A DNA stretch of 64,000 bases from Streptomyces sp. CNH099 (GTDB lineage Bacteria > Actinomycetota > Actinomycetes > Streptomycetales > Streptomycetaceae), in NCBI GenBank assembly GCA_000514715.1, contig KI911459.1, forward strand, positions 731,276 through 795,275, in the 5' to 3' direction. The position numbers were made by a program, and so were the translations under genes. Positions 32,673 through 41,681 of this stretch are shown one piece after another (the stretch's first letter is position 1; each line of letters opens with the position of its first letter). The notes beneath the pieces were generated by a model that saw only the letters and a list, made by a program, of their open reading frames with translations, was not told the origin of the DNA and made no database searches.

Positions 32673-33998
32673 CTAGAAGCCGGGCGCGCCCTGGGCCTTG
32701 GCCACCTGCGCGAACTGGTCCTGGATGGCCTGGGCGACCTGTTCCGGCGTCTTCTTCCCGTAGAGCATGTCGGCGAGGTAGATGTGCGTGTCGGGGGCGA
32801 CGATGGCCTTCGCCTGGAAGACGCCGATGGCGTCCGGCAACTGCTCCGCCTGCGCGACGGCGGTCTGCGGCAGCCCCGCGGGGTCGGGCACGTCCGGCTG
32901 GACGGACGGGATCTTCATCTCGGCGATGTAGTCCTCGTAGTCCGGGCCGAGCCAGAAGGCGATGAACTGGCGGGCGGCCTGCTCGCGCTGTTCGTCGCCG
33001 GTCTTGAAGGCGACGACGCCGTTGGTCTGGTCGGGCGAGTACATGCCGGTGGCGGAGGAGTTGGCGATCGGGAACCAGCCGATCCTCTCGTCGATTTCGG
33101 CCGTGGTGTGCTTGGCCTGCAGCTGGGTCTGGAAGGAGGTGACGTTCAGCACCATGCCGGCGTCACCCGCCCAGAGGGCGTCGGCCTGGCCGGTGAACGT
33201 GCCGGTCCTGTGGTTCCGCTGCGCCAGCCCGGCGTCGAGCAGATCCTCCTTGTACGTCGTGACGGCGTCCACGACGGCCGGGTCGGTCCACTTCTCCTCG
33301 TTGCGGTTGAGGCGGTCCCACCACGACTTGTCGAGGTCGGTGAGCTGGACCTGCATCTGCCACTGCAGGGGCCACTGGTCCTTGCCGGCCTCGTAGAAGC
33401 CGGCCGCGTCCGTCTCGTCGACGACCCGGTGGCCGAGCTGCAGCAACTCGTCGTACGACCGGGGGAGGTCCTTCTCGGTGATGCCGGCCTCGCGGAAGAC
33501 GTCCTTGTTGTAGTAGACGCCCAGCATGGCGGGGCTCGTGACGATCGCGGCGTAGCGGGTGCCGTCGATGACGCCGAGGGACCGCTCGGTGCCGCCCAGC
33601 TCGTCGACCCAGGGCTCGCCGTCGAGGACCTGGAGGTTCTGCTCGGGCCGGATGAACGGCAGCGTGGAGATGGACGGCTGCCAGAACATCAGGTCGGGCC
33701 GGTCGCCGGAGGCCAGCTTGGTCGGCACGTTCTGCTCGTACAGGTCGGGGACGGCCTGGGTGGAGACCTCCGCTCCGGTGGCCTTCTCGAAGGCGTCGAC
33801 GACCTGCTCGGGCGCGTTGACGGTGTTCTGCGCGGTCCACATGGTCAGTTCGACGCCCTCCAGGCGGGCGGTCGGGTCCACCTCGGGGCCTGCGGCGGTG
33901 TCGTCCGCGCCGCCGCCCGCGCTGGGGTCGCTGCACGCGGAGGCGGTCAGGACGGCGGCGGCTATGAGTGCCAGGGCTGGGAGGAGTCTCTTCGTCAC
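32673..33998 (-). CDS. Sugar ABC transporter substrate-binding lipoprotein
   Basis: A 441-residue binding protein. The signal MTKRLLPALALIAAAVLTASAC ends in TASAC, a lipobox. The mature part has the SBP_bac_1 fold (LTMWTAQNTVNAPEQVVDAFE near 52, then ALWAGDAGMVLNVTSFQTQL, PSVQPDVPDPAGLPQT). GTG 33998 lies 31 bases after the LacI stop, so regulator and transporter can share one transcript. The ligand is a sugar; the GH36 enzyme divergent to the operon suggests alpha-galactosides, but the ligand is not proved by sequence. Confidence 0.9.
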   Translation of the reverse strand: MTKRLLPALALIAAAVLTASACSDPSAGGGADDTAAGPEVDPTARLEGVELTMWTAQNTVNAPEQVVDAFEKATGAEVSTQAVPDLYEQNVPTKLASGDRPDLMFWQPSISTLPFIRPEQNLQVLDGEPWVDELGGTERSLGVIDGTRYAAIVTSPAMLGVYYNKDVFREAGITEKDLPRSYDELLQLGHRVVDETDAAGFYEAGKDQWPLQWQMQVQLTDLDKSWWDRLNRNEEKWTDPAVVDAVTTYKEDLLDAGLAQRNHRTGTFTGQADALWAGDAGMVLNVTSFQTQLQAKHTTAEIDERIGWFPIANSSATGMYSPDQTNGVVAFKTGDEQREQAARQFIAFWLGPDYEDYIAEMKIPSVQPDVPDPAGLPQTAVAQAEQLPDAIGVFQAKAIVAPDTHIYLADMLYGKKTPEQVAQAIQDQFAQVAKAQGAPGF

Positions 33999-34029
33999 GG
34001 CTCTGCCTCGCTGCGTGTCGGACGGTCGG

Positions 34030-35109
34030 TCAGGTCGGGGGGACGGCGCCTGGATGCTGCCGCGGGGTGTGTCGCGGGGGGTGCCGCCGCGGGCCGGAGC
34101 TCTCCCGCGCCACCAGCTCGGGCGCCGACACCGGGTGCGGCGCCACCGTCGCGGACTCCTCCAGCACGCCGTGCAGCAGGCCGAAGGCGGCCCGCCCGAG
34201 CCCGGTGAAGTCCAGCCGCACGGTGGTGAGCGACGGGGTCAGGTACGCGGCGAGCGGGGAGTCGTCGAAGCCGGCCACGCTCACCTCGTCCGGGATCGCC
34301 CGACCCGCCTCGTGCAGGGCGCGCATGACGCCGAGGGCCAGGTCGTCGTTGCCGCACAGGATGGCGGTGGCCGCCGGGTCCCGGGCGAGCCTGCGGCCCG
34401 CGGCGTACCCGCCCGCCGGGCCCCAGGTCCCCTGCAGCGGCCGGGGCTCGGCGGCTCCGGCCTCCCTGAGCGCCTGCCGCCAGCCGGCGGTGCGGGCGCT
34501 GGTGCGGCGGGTGCTGGAGGGGATGGCGACGTAGTGCACGGTGTCGTGGCCGAGGGAGAGGAGGTGGCGGGTCGCCTCGTGGGCGGCCGCGCGGTCGTCG
34601 GCCCACACCCAGGGGCTCTCGCCGCCGGGCGGGCTCGCGGGCGTCTCGACGACGCCGACCACCGGGAGCCCGGCGGGGACGGCGGCCAGGGCCCGTACGC
34701 CCGCGCGGTCGTAGGCGATCACGATGAGGCCGCCGCCGGCGTCGGAGGCACGTTGCACCTCGGCCTTGACGGCGGCCTCGCCGGCCGATTCGAGCACGCC
34801 GATCCCGACCGCGTACGAGGCGGCGCGGGCGGCCTCCTCGATGCCCTGGAGGATCGACGCGTAGCCGTAGTGCGTGGTGTTGGCGGTGAGCACGGTCACG
34901 ATGCGGCTGCGGCCGCTGGCCAGGGCGTGGGCGGTCGCGTTGCGGCGGAAGCCCAGCTCCTTGATGGCGGTGAGCACCCGGTCCCGGGTGGCCGGGCGGA
35001 CGCTCGGGTGGCCGTTGATGACCCGGGAGACCGTCTGGTACGAGACGCCCGCGGCGTCGGCGACGTCCCGGATGCTGGCCGGCCGGGTTGTGTGACCGGT
35101 CACATTCAT
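34030..35109 (-). CDS. LacI-family repressor of the sugar operon
   Basis: A 359-residue repressor. The N-terminal helix-turn-helix (SIRDVADAAGVSYQTVSRVINGH) and hinge helix (ATAHALASGRS) are clear. The periplasmic-binding-like domain follows (YGYASILQGIEEAARAA, ILCGNDDLALGVMRALHEAG, VAGFDDSPLAAYLTPSLTTV). ATG 35109 was chosen; an in-frame ATG at 35130 lies within the second operator. Two identical palindromes at 35091-35131 flank and overlap its start, so it is probably autoregulated and also controls the GH36 gene. It is the first gene of the leftward sugar operon. Confidence 0.92.
   Translation of the reverse strand: MNVTGHTTRPASIRDVADAAGVSYQTVSRVINGHPSVRPATRDRVLTAIKELGFRRNATAHALASGRSRIVTVLTANTTHYGYASILQGIEEAARAASYAVGIGVLESAGEAAVKAEVQRASDAGGGLIVIAYDRAGVRALAAVPAGLPVVGVVETPASPPGGESPWVWADDRAAAHEATRHLLSLGHDTVHYVAIPSSTRRTSARTAGWRQALREAGAAEPRPLQGTWGPAGGYAAGRRLARDPAATAILCGNDDLALGVMRALHEAGRAIPDEVSVAGFDDSPLAAYLTPSLTTVRLDFTGLGRAAFGLLHGVLEESATVAPHPVSAPELVARESSGPRRHPPRHTPRQHPGAVPPT
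35091..35104. promoter_or_regulatory. LacI operator, copy 1
   Basis: TGTGACCGGTCACA, a perfect palindrome, lies inside the first codons of the LacI gene. It matches a typical LacI-family half-site arrangement with central CG. The second identical copy starts 27 bp away. Confidence 0.8.
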
Positions 35110-35117
35110 GCGAGGAT

Positions 35118-35131
35118 TGTGACCGGTCACA
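35118..35131. promoter_or_regulatory. LacI operator, copy 2
   Basis: The same palindrome TGTGACCGGTCACA, 27 bp (about 2.6 turns) from copy 1. It lies in the divergent gap, about 110 bases before the GH36 gene, so binding can act on both directions. The distance is not an exact multiple of 10.5, so looping would need twist. Confidence 0.8.
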
Positions 35132-35241
35132 CAGAGGTCGTCAAGAGGCCGTGACGCGGATTCGCACGACGGACGCCGCCCGTCCGGTGAGGCTCGTGGC
35201 CGGTTCCGGACGGGCTCCCGTCAGGACCGGAGGGGAAGACG

Positions 35242-37356
35242 TTGGAGAAGCTGACGTGGGGCCACGCGGCGCTGACCGCCGAGTTCGACAGCGGCCCCGA
35301 CGGCGTGCCGCGGCTGGCCGGGCTGGGCGGGGCGGGGGCGGCCCACGGCACGGGCCTCGCGGCGGTCCTCCCCCTCGTCGACCTCTCCGCCGTCGGCCAC
35401 GGCGCCGCCTGGTCGGGCCCCCGCTTCACCGGTACGGCCCTGGGCGCACGGCTTCGCCACCGGCGGCACACCGCGGCCCGGGACGGCGCCTGGCACCTGC
35501 TCACCGTCGAACTCCACGACCCGGCCCTCGCGTTGACGGCCTCCGTCGAGTACTCCTCGCCCGACGGCGTCGGCGTGCTCCGCTCCCGGGTCCGGCTGCG
35601 CAACGACGGCCGGGCGCCGGTGGTCGTCCAGTCCGTCAGCAGCCTGCTCCTCGGCGCCCTCCCCGCGCCCGACCGGCTGACCGCGCTGCGCGCCCGCAAC
35701 GACTGGCTCGCGGAGTGCCGGTGGTACGCCGAGCCGCTGCGCGACGCGGTCGCCGACGTCAGCCTCGCCGCTCATGAGCACGACAGCCGGGCCGCCCTCG
35801 TCCTCGCCGGGCGCGGCAGCTGGCCCAGCGACGGCCACCTGCCCATGGGCGCGCTCGTCGAGGAGGGCGGCGTCGAGGAGGGCGGCCGGGCCTGGGTGTG
35901 GCAGGTCGAGTCCCCGGCCGGCTGGCGCTGGGACGCCGGCGAGTTCGCGGGCGGCACGTACCTGTCGCTGGGCGGTCCCACCGACGCCGAGCACCAGTGG
36001 CGCGTGCGGCTCGACCCGGGCGAGGAGTTCGTCACCGTCCCCGTCGCCCTGGCCCTCGGCTCCGGCTTCGACGACGCGCTGGCCGCCCTCACCGCGTACC
36101 GGCGTGCCGTCCGCCGCCCGCACCCGGACCACTCGACGCTGCCGGTGGTCTTCAACGACTACATGAACACCCTGATGGGCGACCCGACGGCGGAGCGTCT
36201 GGAGCCGCTCATCGACGCCGCCGCCGCGGCCGGCGCCGAGTGCTTCTGCATCGACGCCGGCTGGTACGACGACACCCGCAGTTGGTGGGACGGCGTGGGG
36301 GAGTGGCAGCCGTCGCGGCGCCGCTTCCCCGACGGCATCCGGGCCGTCCTCGACCGCATCCGCGAGCGCGGCATGGCGGCGGGGCTGTGGCTGGAGCCCG
36401 AGGTGGTCGGGGTGCGCAGCCCGGTCGCGGCCGCGCTGCCCGACGACGCCTTCTTCCAGCGCGACGGCATACGGATCGAGGAACAGGGCCGCCACCAGCT
36501 CGACCTGCGCCACCCGGCGGCGCGTGCCCACCTCGACAAGACGGTCGACCGCATCGTCGGCGACTGGGGCGTGCGCTACCTCAAGCTCGACTACAACATC
36601 ACGATCGCCCCGGGGACCACCGGCCCCGGCGACCTGTCGCCCGGCGGCGGACTGCTCGGCCACGCCCGCGCGTACCTGGAGTGGCTGGCCGAGGTGCAGG
36701 ACCGCCACCCGGGCCTGGTGATCGAGAACTGCGCGTCCGGCGGGATGCGCATGGACGGCGCCACGCTCGCCGTCACCCAGGTGCAGTCCACCAGCGACCA
36801 GCAGGACCCGCTCCGCTACCCGCCGATCGCCGCCGCCGCCCCCACCGCCGTACCGCCGGAGCAGAGTGCCGTGTGGGCCTACCCGCAGCCGGAGTTCAGC
36901 GACGCCGAGAACCTCCTCACCCTCGGCGGCGCCCTGCTGGGCCGTATCCACCTCTCCGGCCACCTGGACCGCATGGCGCCGCACCAGTTCGCCCAGGTGC
37001 GGGCGGCGGTGGCGGTCTACCGGGAGATACGCGGCGACCTGCCGCGGTCCGTGCCGTTCTGGCCGCTCGGCCTGCCGGGCTGGACGGACGACTGGCTGGC
37101 GCTGGGCCTGCGCCCCGGCGACGGGCGGAACGGCCCGGTGTACGTGTCGGTGTGGCGCAGGGGCGACGCCGCCGGCGACGCGGTACGCACCCTGTCCGTG
37201 CCGTGCCCGGCCGCCCGGCCCGTACGGGCCGAGGTCCTGTACCCGGCCGCGGCGGCCGAGGGCGCGACGGTCAGGGCCGACTGGGATGCGGACCGCGCCG
37301 AGCTGACCGTGGCGCCGGGCCCGGGCCCGGCCTGCGTACTCGTCCGGCTCACCTGA
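35242..37356 (+). CDS. Alpha-galactosidase, GH36
   Basis: A 704-residue enzyme that releases galactose from alpha-galactosides such as raffinose or melibiose. The N-terminal beta-sandwich runs to ~310. The catalytic barrel contains CIDAGWYDDTRSWWDGVGEW, the nucleophile D450 in YLKLDYN and acid/base D505 in NCASGGMRMD, then VQSTSDQQDPLRYP. The C-terminal beta domain closes the protein. No signal peptide is seen, so it acts inside the cell on imported sugar. The TTG start has GGAGGGG upstream. It is divergent from the LacI gene and shares its operators, which fits co-regulated uptake and hydrolysis. Confidence 0.93.
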   Translation: MEKLTWGHAALTAEFDSGPDGVPRLAGLGGAGAAHGTGLAAVLPLVDLSAVGHGAAWSGPRFTGTALGARLRHRRHTAARDGAWHLLTVELHDPALALTASVEYSSPDGVGVLRSRVRLRNDGRAPVVVQSVSSLLLGALPAPDRLTALRARNDWLAECRWYAEPLRDAVADVSLAAHEHDSRAALVLAGRGSWPSDGHLPMGALVEEGGVEEGGRAWVWQVESPAGWRWDAGEFAGGTYLSLGGPTDAEHQWRVRLDPGEEFVTVPVALALGSGFDDALAALTAYRRAVRRPHPDHSTLPVVFNDYMNTLMGDPTAERLEPLIDAAAAAGAECFCIDAGWYDDTRSWWDGVGEWQPSRRRFPDGIRAVLDRIRERGMAAGLWLEPEVVGVRSPVAAALPDDAFFQRDGIRIEEQGRHQLDLRHPAARAHLDKTVDRIVGDWGVRYLKLDYNITIAPGTTGPGDLSPGGGLLGHARAYLEWLAEVQDRHPGLVIENCASGGMRMDGATLAVTQVQSTSDQQDPLRYPPIAAAAPTAVPPEQSAVWAYPQPEFSDAENLLTLGGALLGRIHLSGHLDRMAPHQFAQVRAAVAVYREIRGDLPRSVPFWPLGLPGWTDDWLALGLRPGDGRNGPVYVSVWRRGDAAGDAVRTLSVPCPAARPVRAEVLYPAAAAEGATVRADWDADRAELTVAPGPGPACVLVRLT

Positions 37357-37484
37357 CCACGAGCCGCCGGCGGCGGCAGCGGACCGGCACCCCCTCCCCG
37401 GCGGGCGGCCGCGGCCTTGCCCTGACCGGGACTCGCGCCCCGGTCAGGGCGGTTACGCGCGCGGGGGCGCCGCAGCCCGTGGGG

Positions 37485-38435
37485 CTACTGGACCGCCGGC
37501 TCGTAGGGGCACTTGTGCTGGTACCGGGCGACCCCGCTGGTGTCCGCCAGCTGCGGGCAGAAGAACTGGGTGTAGCGGGTGTCGTTGTCGATGAAGACCT
37601 TCAGCCACGGGATCGTCAGGCGCGTGACGTTCACGTTCCCCCACACGGGGAACCCGTGGCCGCCGCCGCTGAGCTGGACGTACGCGCCGGGGGTGCCGGC
37701 CGGCAGCGTGGCGTAGAGCTGGTCGAGGGCGCCCGGGGTGATGACGGTGTCGTCCTGCGCGCCCATGATCATCGTCGGGACCTGGAGGTTGGACGCGTCC
37801 TGCGAGAACGAGGCGGGCGCGAACGGGACCGCGGCCTGGAGGTCCGGCCGCTGGGTGGCCGCGTGGATGGCGCCGCCGCCGCCCATGGAGTGGCCCATCA
37901 CGCCGAGCCGACCGGCGTCGACGCGGTCGCGGACGGGGCTTTCCCGGGTGAGGTAGTCCAGCGCGGCCAGCAGTTGCCGGCCGCGGGCGTCGTCCCAGTC
38001 GGTGGGGCTGTTGGTGTCGATGCCGATGACGACGAACCCGAAGGACGCGATCCAGTGCCCCATCCAGGCGCCTTCGGCGTCCCAGCTCGCGGTGTAGCCG
38101 GGCACGACCGCGACGGCACCCCAGGTGCCGAGGCTGGTGTCGGTGGGGTAGTAGATCTTCCCGCCGTTGAAGCCGTGGCCGGGCCCGACGCTGATCTCCT
38201 CGGTGGCGAACGTGCCGCGCTGGGCCCTGACGCTCTCCACGGTGGGGTCCGGGCCCCGCTGGTAGTCCTCCTGGGCGGCCGCGGGTTGCATCGCGACGAC
38301 CGCCATGAGGACGCTGAGGACGGCGGCGAGCGCGGAGGCGCCGAGCCTGCCCGCCCCGCTTCGGGTACGGGGTCGGGCCCGGCGGCCGGCCGCGGAGCCC
38401 GCGGGCATCGCGGTCCCGGTGCTGCTGAGTTGCAT
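37485..38435 (-). CDS. Secreted polyesterase, cutinase/PET-hydrolase-like alpha/beta hydrolase
   Basis: A 316-residue protein. An Arg/Ser-rich start leads to a signal peptide (~37-62, LGASALAAVLSVLMAVVAM ... AAAQ). The mature protein opens EDYQRGPDPTVESVRAQRG, then TFATEEISV, similar to Thermobifida-type cutinases. Catalytic residues: S183 in GHSMGGGG, an Asp in QDDTVITP and a His in SGGGHGFP. DNDTRYTQFFCPQ and a late cysteine (HKCPYE) form the usual C-terminal disulfide. Family members cleave cutin, triglycerides and, in the best cases, PET; the true substrate here is unknown. ATG 38435 has AGGAGG nine bases upstream. Confidence 0.88.
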   Translation of the reverse strand: MQLSSTGTAMPAGSAAGRRARPRTRSGAGRLGASALAAVLSVLMAVVAMQPAAAQEDYQRGPDPTVESVRAQRGTFATEEISVGPGHGFNGGKIYYPTDTSLGTWGAVAVVPGYTASWDAEGAWMGHWIASFGFVVIGIDTNSPTDWDDARGRQLLAALDYLTRESPVRDRVDAGRLGVMGHSMGGGGAIHAATQRPDLQAAVPFAPASFSQDASNLQVPTMIMGAQDDTVITPGALDQLYATLPAGTPGAYVQLSGGGHGFPVWGNVNVTRLTIPWLKVFIDNDTRYTQFFCPQLADTSGVARYQHKCPYEPAVQ

Positions 38436-38524
38436 GATCGTGTTCCTCCTTCTCGCTGGTGTGGCTTGCCGGTAAGGGGCCGGATCACGGGACACCGGGA
38501 CTGTGTACTCGGGTCAGGCGGATG

Positions 38525-38539
38525 AGACGTTAAATGTCT
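38525..38539. promoter_or_regulatory. Imperfect palindrome upstream of polyesterase gene
   Basis: AGACGTTAAATGTCT, symmetric except at two paired positions, lies about 90 bases before the polyesterase start, in its promoter region on the minus strand. It is a candidate operator; no known regulator is beside it. Confidence 0.35.
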
Positions 38540-38563
38540 GGGGTAGCGGGCGCAACCGTGCTT

Positions 38564-39136
38564 TCACGGGGCGGAAAACTCGTGTGGGAACGGCCGCCAC
38601 TCGCGCCTGAGCAGCCCGAACACCCACGAGTCCGATACCTCGCCGTTCACGACGCAGTCTTCGCGCAACGTCCCCTCACGCACGAATCCGACCTTCTCCA
38701 GGACCCGGGCGGACGCGTCGTTGCGCGTATCGGCCTCGGCCTGGACCCGATTCAGGTCCAGGGTGTCGAACGCCCACCCCAGCAAGGCGTGCGCGGCTTC
38801 CGTCGCGTAGCCGTGGCCCCACATCGGCTCGTCGAGGCAGTACCCCAACGACGCGCTGCGGTAGTCCGGGTTCCATTCGGTCAGGGCACACCAGCCGACG
38901 AAGGCCCCGTCGGAAGCACGGTCGATGGCCACCCGTGCCCCGGTGCCTTCGTCCGCCATCTTCCGGCACATCGCGAGGAAGCGGGCGGCGCGGGCCCGTT
39001 CGTGCCACGGCGGTGAGTCCCAGTAGCGCATCACGTGGGTGTTGCCGTGCAGCGCGAAGAGGAGATCCGCGTCGGCGTCGGTGAAGGGGCGCAGGCACAG
39101 GCGGGCGGTGTGCAGAGTGGGCGTGGCCAGAGTCAT
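38564..39136 (-). CDS. GNAT-family N-acetyltransferase
   Basis: A 190-residue acetyltransferase of the RimJ/RimL type. It begins MTLATPTLHTARLCLRPFTD, then ADADLLFALHGNTHVMRYW. The acetyl-CoA-binding segment is LGYCLDEPMWGHGYATEAAHALLGWAF, and VQAEADTRNDASARVLEKVGF marks the terminal half. ATG 39136 matches the family start. Substrate unknown: such proteins modify ribosomal proteins, small amines or peptides. It ends close to the polyesterase promoter region; no operon partner is clear. Confidence 0.88.
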   Translation of the reverse strand: MTLATPTLHTARLCLRPFTDADADLLFALHGNTHVMRYWDSPPWHERARAARFLAMCRKMADEGTGARVAIDRASDGAFVGWCALTEWNPDYRSASLGYCLDEPMWGHGYATEAAHALLGWAFDTLDLNRVQAEADTRNDASARVLEKVGFVREGTLREDCVVNGEVSDSWVFGLLRREWRPFPHEFSAP

Positions 39137-39438
39137 GCGCACCATCCTGCGTCCCGCGGGCCGGGCGGCGCACCGCATATCCGGCCCGGGCGCCGGGTGG
39201 TGGCCGGCCCGGGGAAGGCCGGAGAGAAAGCGTTTGCTTGTATCGTTTCACAAGGTGACCGTGAGCCTGGAGCCTGCCGTGAGGCGACTCCCGCCACCCC
39301 AACCGCGAGCAACGGGCCTCTCCCCGCAAGACCTCCTGCCGCAGGGATTGTTGGTCGGCCACCCGGCTGTTACCGTCCTAATCGAAACGTTTCAGCGAGC
39401 GTTTCCTCCGACATGACTCCGTCCCCGGGAGCGCATGT
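39137..39438. other. Regulatory gap with LacI-type operators before the glycosidase genes
   Basis: GAAACGTTTC (39384-39393), a perfect LacI-family palindrome, lies about 45 bases before the hydrolase start. A weaker relative, GAAAGCGTTT, is at 39226-39235, 158 bp upstream. No regulator gene is adjacent, so a LacI-type protein encoded elsewhere probably acts here. The gap otherwise holds no recognisable gene. Confidence 0.6.
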
Positions 39439-41610
39439 ATGGCAGTCGACCGTCGGACCTTCGTACGCACCAGCGTCACCGGCGCCGCGGCCGCGGTCGT
39501 CGCCGGCTGGCGGATCGGTGACGCCGCCGCCCGCCCGCCGGGGCGCGGACCCGGCCGGATCGACCGCCGAGCCGTCGTCGCCCGGCATCCCGTGATCCGT
39601 ACCGCCGGCAACCCGGAGACACCCCTGCAGGTGGGCAACGGGCAGTTCGCGTTCGGCGCGGACATCACCGGCCTGCAGACGTTCCAGTCCTTCGCCACCA
39701 TGTCCCACTGGGGCTGGCACACCGACCCGCTGCCGCCCGGGGAGACCCCGGCCGACTACCGGGGGCAGGTGTGGGACACGCACGGCCGGCCGGTGCGCTA
39801 CGACATCGAGGACCCGGACCATCCGGCGATCTCCGAGTGGCTGCGGGCCAATCCGAACCGGATGAACCTCGCCCGCATCGGGCTGCGGCCGCTGCGCGCC
39901 GACGGCACCGAGGCGGCCGAGGCCGACCTGCGGGACCGGCGTCAGGAGCTGGACCTGTGGACCGGCATCCTGCGCAGCCGCTTCACCCTGGAGGGCCGCG
40001 AGGTGTCGGTGGTGACGAGCTGCTGCCCCGACCTGGACGCGGTGGCCGTGCAGATCGACTCCCCGCTGGTGGCCGAGGGGCGGCTGGGCGTCTTCCTCGA
40101 CTTCCCCTACGCCAGCGGCAAGGACAAGTTCTCCGCGCCCTACGTGGGCGTGTGGGACCGCCCCGGGGCGCACACCACCCGGCTGCGGACCCTCGGCCGC
40201 GGGCGGGCGGACATCGCCCACACGCTGGATGACGCCGCCTACCACGTGGGGCTCGCCTGGGCGGGCGCCGGGGCGCCGTCGCCCGTCCCCGGCCGGCCGC
40301 ACCGCTACCTGCTGCTCGGCGACCGCCGCCACGGCGGACGGCGGTCCGAACGCATCGAGCTGACCTGCCTGTTCGCCCCCCGGCAGGCCGCCCAGGTGCC
40401 CGCCGCGGGGGCCGTCGCCGACGCCAGTGCCCGGGCCTGGCCGCGGTTCTGGGACTCCGGCGGCGTGGTCGACCTCTCGCGGAGCACCGACGCGCGGTGG
40501 CGGGAGCTGGAGCGCAGGATCGTGGTGAGCCAGTACCTGATGGCCGTCAACGAGGCCGGGGGCAGCCCGCCGCAGGAGTCCGGGCTGGTGAACAACGGCT
40601 GGTACGGCAAGTTCCACATGGAGATGTACTGGTGGCACGGCGCCCACTACGCGCTGTGGAACCGCTGGCCGCTGCTCCGGCCCAGCCTGGACGTCTACCG
40701 CGGCTTCCTGGACTCCTCCCGGCAGCGGGCCGCCGAGCAGGGCTACCGCGGCGCCCGCTGGCCGAAGATGACCGACCCCGGCGGGCGCGCGGGGCCCGGC
40801 GAGATCAACGCGCTGCTGATCTGGCAGCAGCCCCACCCCGTCTTCCTCGCCGAGCTGGACTACCGGGCCCACCCGCGCCGCCGGACCCTGCGCAGGTGGC
40901 GGGAGGTCGTCTTCGCCACCGCCGACTTCATGGCCTCCTACGCCCACCGGGAGGAGCCGGGCCGCTACGTGCTCGGCCCGCCGCTGCACCTGGTCTCCGA
41001 GAACAGCGACCCCAGGGACACGGTCAACGGCGCCTTCGAGCTGTCGTACTGGCGCTTCGGCCTGCGGCTGGCGGCCGAGTGGCGGCGGCGCCTCGGGCTG
41101 CCGCCCGAGCCGCGGTGGGAGGCCGTGCGCCGCGGCCTGGCGGAGCTTCCCGTACGGGACGGGCTGTACGTCGCCCACGAGCGCGCCGAGAACATGTGGA
41201 CCGACTACGTCAACGACCACCCGGCGGTGACCGGCGTCTACGGCTGGCTGCCGGGCGACGGCGCCGACGTGGACACCGCGCGCGCCACGGCCCGCAAGGT
41301 CTGGGACCACTGGGCGTGGGACCAGGCGTGGGGCTGGGACTTCCCGATGCTGGCCATGAACGCCGCGCGCATCGGCGAACCCGGGCGCGCGGTGGACTTC
41401 CTGCTGCACGAGAACCTCGCCTTCGACGACGCCGGCTACCCCGTAGGCGGCACCCGGGTACCCACGCCGTACTTCCCCGGACCGGGAGGTCTGCTCTACG
41501 CGGTGGCCATGATGGCGGCCGGCTGGGACGGCGCCGAGGGCGACGCACCGGGCTTCCCCGCGGACGGGACGTGGCACGTCCGGTGGGAGGGGCTCAGCCG
41601 GGCGCCGTAG
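39439..41610 (+). CDS. Tat-exported six-hairpin glycosidase-like protein, family unassigned
   Basis: A 723-residue protein. DRRTFVRTSVTGAAAAVVAG is a twin-arginine signal. An N-terminal beta domain (NGQFAFGADITGLQTFQSF; MSHWGWHTDPLP) runs to ~330, and an (alpha/alpha)6-type catalytic part follows (YWWHGAHYALWNRWPLL; NTVNGAFELSYWRFGLRLAAEW; WDQAWGWDFPMLAMNAARI). Tryptophan-rich motifs resemble six-hairpin glycosidases such as GH65/GH95/GH78 relatives; I could not place it in one family. A LacI-type palindrome precedes it and the GH78-like gene follows after 71 bp, so the two probably act on the same plant or bacterial glycan. Confidence 0.75.
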   Translation: MAVDRRTFVRTSVTGAAAAVVAGWRIGDAAARPPGRGPGRIDRRAVVARHPVIRTAGNPETPLQVGNGQFAFGADITGLQTFQSFATMSHWGWHTDPLPPGETPADYRGQVWDTHGRPVRYDIEDPDHPAISEWLRANPNRMNLARIGLRPLRADGTEAAEADLRDRRQELDLWTGILRSRFTLEGREVSVVTSCCPDLDAVAVQIDSPLVAEGRLGVFLDFPYASGKDKFSAPYVGVWDRPGAHTTRLRTLGRGRADIAHTLDDAAYHVGLAWAGAGAPSPVPGRPHRYLLLGDRRHGGRRSERIELTCLFAPRQAAQVPAAGAVADASARAWPRFWDSGGVVDLSRSTDARWRELERRIVVSQYLMAVNEAGGSPPQESGLVNNGWYGKFHMEMYWWHGAHYALWNRWPLLRPSLDVYRGFLDSSRQRAAEQGYRGARWPKMTDPGGRAGPGEINALLIWQQPHPVFLAELDYRAHPRRRTLRRWREVVFATADFMASYAHREEPGRYVLGPPLHLVSENSDPRDTVNGAFELSYWRFGLRLAAEWRRRLGLPPEPRWEAVRRGLAELPVRDGLYVAHERAENMWTDYVNDHPAVTGVYGWLPGDGADVDTARATARKVWDHWAWDQAWGWDFPMLAMNAARIGEPGRAVDFLLHENLAFDDAGYPVGGTRVPTPYFPGPGGLLYAVAMMAAGWDGAEGDAPGFPADGTWHVRWEGLSRAP

Positions 41611-41681
41611 CGGCAGGGCGCGCGGGGCCGGGCCGTTGCGCACCTGACCGGCGGCCACCACACACAGCCCAGGAGGCACAG

